From the NCBI GenBank assembly GCA_947303105.1, contig CAMYXQ010000063.1:1-5377 (forward strand): a stretch of DNA of 5,377 nucleotides, read 5' to 3'. The notes under the pieces are model-generated. The model made no database searches. It saw only the letters and a program-made list of their open reading frames with translations, and was not told the origin of the DNA. The DNA comes from an uncultured Caryophanales bacterium. GTDB taxonomy: Bacteria > Bacillota_I > Bacilli_A > RFN20 > CAG-826. This document shows, piece by piece, positions 5,210-5,377 of this stretch. The position numbers and the translations under genes were made by a program. Each line of letters begins with the position of its first letter. Position 1 is the first letter of the stretch.

Positions 5210-5377
5210 AGATAAGAAATCTCTTTTAGTTGACGAATCAAATCTTCCTTAGAGCCATTTCCGGAAAGGCGGATTGCCGCGACGGACTTGGCTTTTTTCT
5301 TCGGATAGTTCCGGTTGATGGCCAAAGCGAGTTCGGGATCCTATCCGCGTTCGGCGACGCGGGCACGGCGGATCTTT
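5206..5377 (-). pseudogene. 3' end of an unrecognised reading frame interrupted by an in-frame TAG
   Basis: The minus strand reads 11 codons from the window edge (KIRRARVAERG), then TAG (5343-5341), then 44 codons in the same frame (beginning DPELALAINRNYPKKKAKSV, ending LIRQLKEISYL) to a TAG at 5208-5206. The amino-acid mix and codon choice on both sides of the internal TAG look coding, and a Tyr codon at that site would give one continuous frame. The terminal stop overlaps the dnaI stop, so the two genes converge with no spacer and no visible terminator between them. I do not recognise the protein. It may be a nonsense-disrupted gene, a sequencing error near a contig end, or non-coding sequence: the other two minus frames are also partly open here. 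A TTG start after the stop would give only 39 residues and lacks a ribosome binding site. Confidence 0.35.

Noticed and set aside
1..5377. CRISPR arrays, insertion sequences, tRNA or rRNA genes, prophage or defence genes
   Set aside because: No spaced direct repeats, terminal inverted repeats, transposase motifs, tRNA-like cloverleaves or rRNA segments were seen. The window is housekeeping gene content.

Overview
The window reads as a chromosomal segment of a Bacillota (Firmicutes) bacterium of the Bacilli/Mollicutes side. The evidence is a DnaB/DnaI-type primosome gene pair (dnaB here is the Bacillus-type initiation protein, not the replicative helicase), a T-box leader in front of a threonyl-tRNA synthetase gene, strong AGGAGG-like ribosome binding sites and a pfkA-pyk glycolytic pair. 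By eye the base composition is about half G+C or slightly more, high for this side of the phylum. TGA is used as a stop (end of pyk) and Trp is encoded by TGG, so the UGA=Trp code of mycoplasmas is not in use. I cannot name a genus; an uncultured gut- or rumen-type Bacilli lineage is a guess.

Layout, left to right. Positions 1-123 (minus) hold the first 41 codons of thrS. Positions 124-354 hold its promoter, a compact T-box riboswitch and the attenuator terminator. Positions 376-407 hold a strong intrinsic terminator closing the pfkA-pyk operon. pyk (414-1871, minus) and pfkA (1882-2847, minus) are co-transcribed with a 10-base gap, the pfkA stop codon lying inside the pyk Shine-Dalgarno sequence. 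A 184-base divergent intergenic region (2848-3031) carries a pfkA promoter with a perfect 9+9 inverted repeat over its -35 box, and a possible extended -10 element directly in front of dnaB. dnaB (3032-4291, plus) and dnaI (4292-5209, plus) abut with no gap. The last 170 bases hold the 3' end of a convergent, unrecognised minus-strand reading frame broken by an in-frame TAG.

How the genes work together. PfkA and Pyk catalyse the committed and final ATP-linked steps of glycolysis and are made from one mRNA. thrS is an independent unit controlled by tRNA-Thr charging. DnaB and DnaI together recruit and load the replicative helicase during replication initiation and restart. The proximity of dnaB-dnaI, thrS and pfkA-pyk recalls the general neighbourhood of these genes in Bacillus, rearranged here.

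The most unusual content is dnaI. It aligns without gaps to Bacillus DnaI across its core, but the Walker A loop is replaced, both Walker B acidic residues are Asn and the sensor-1 Asn is lost. This predicts an AAA+ helicase loader that no longer binds or hydrolyses ATP. The other points worth a second look are a T-box with an apparently miniature Stem I and a possibly leaderless dnaB mRNA.
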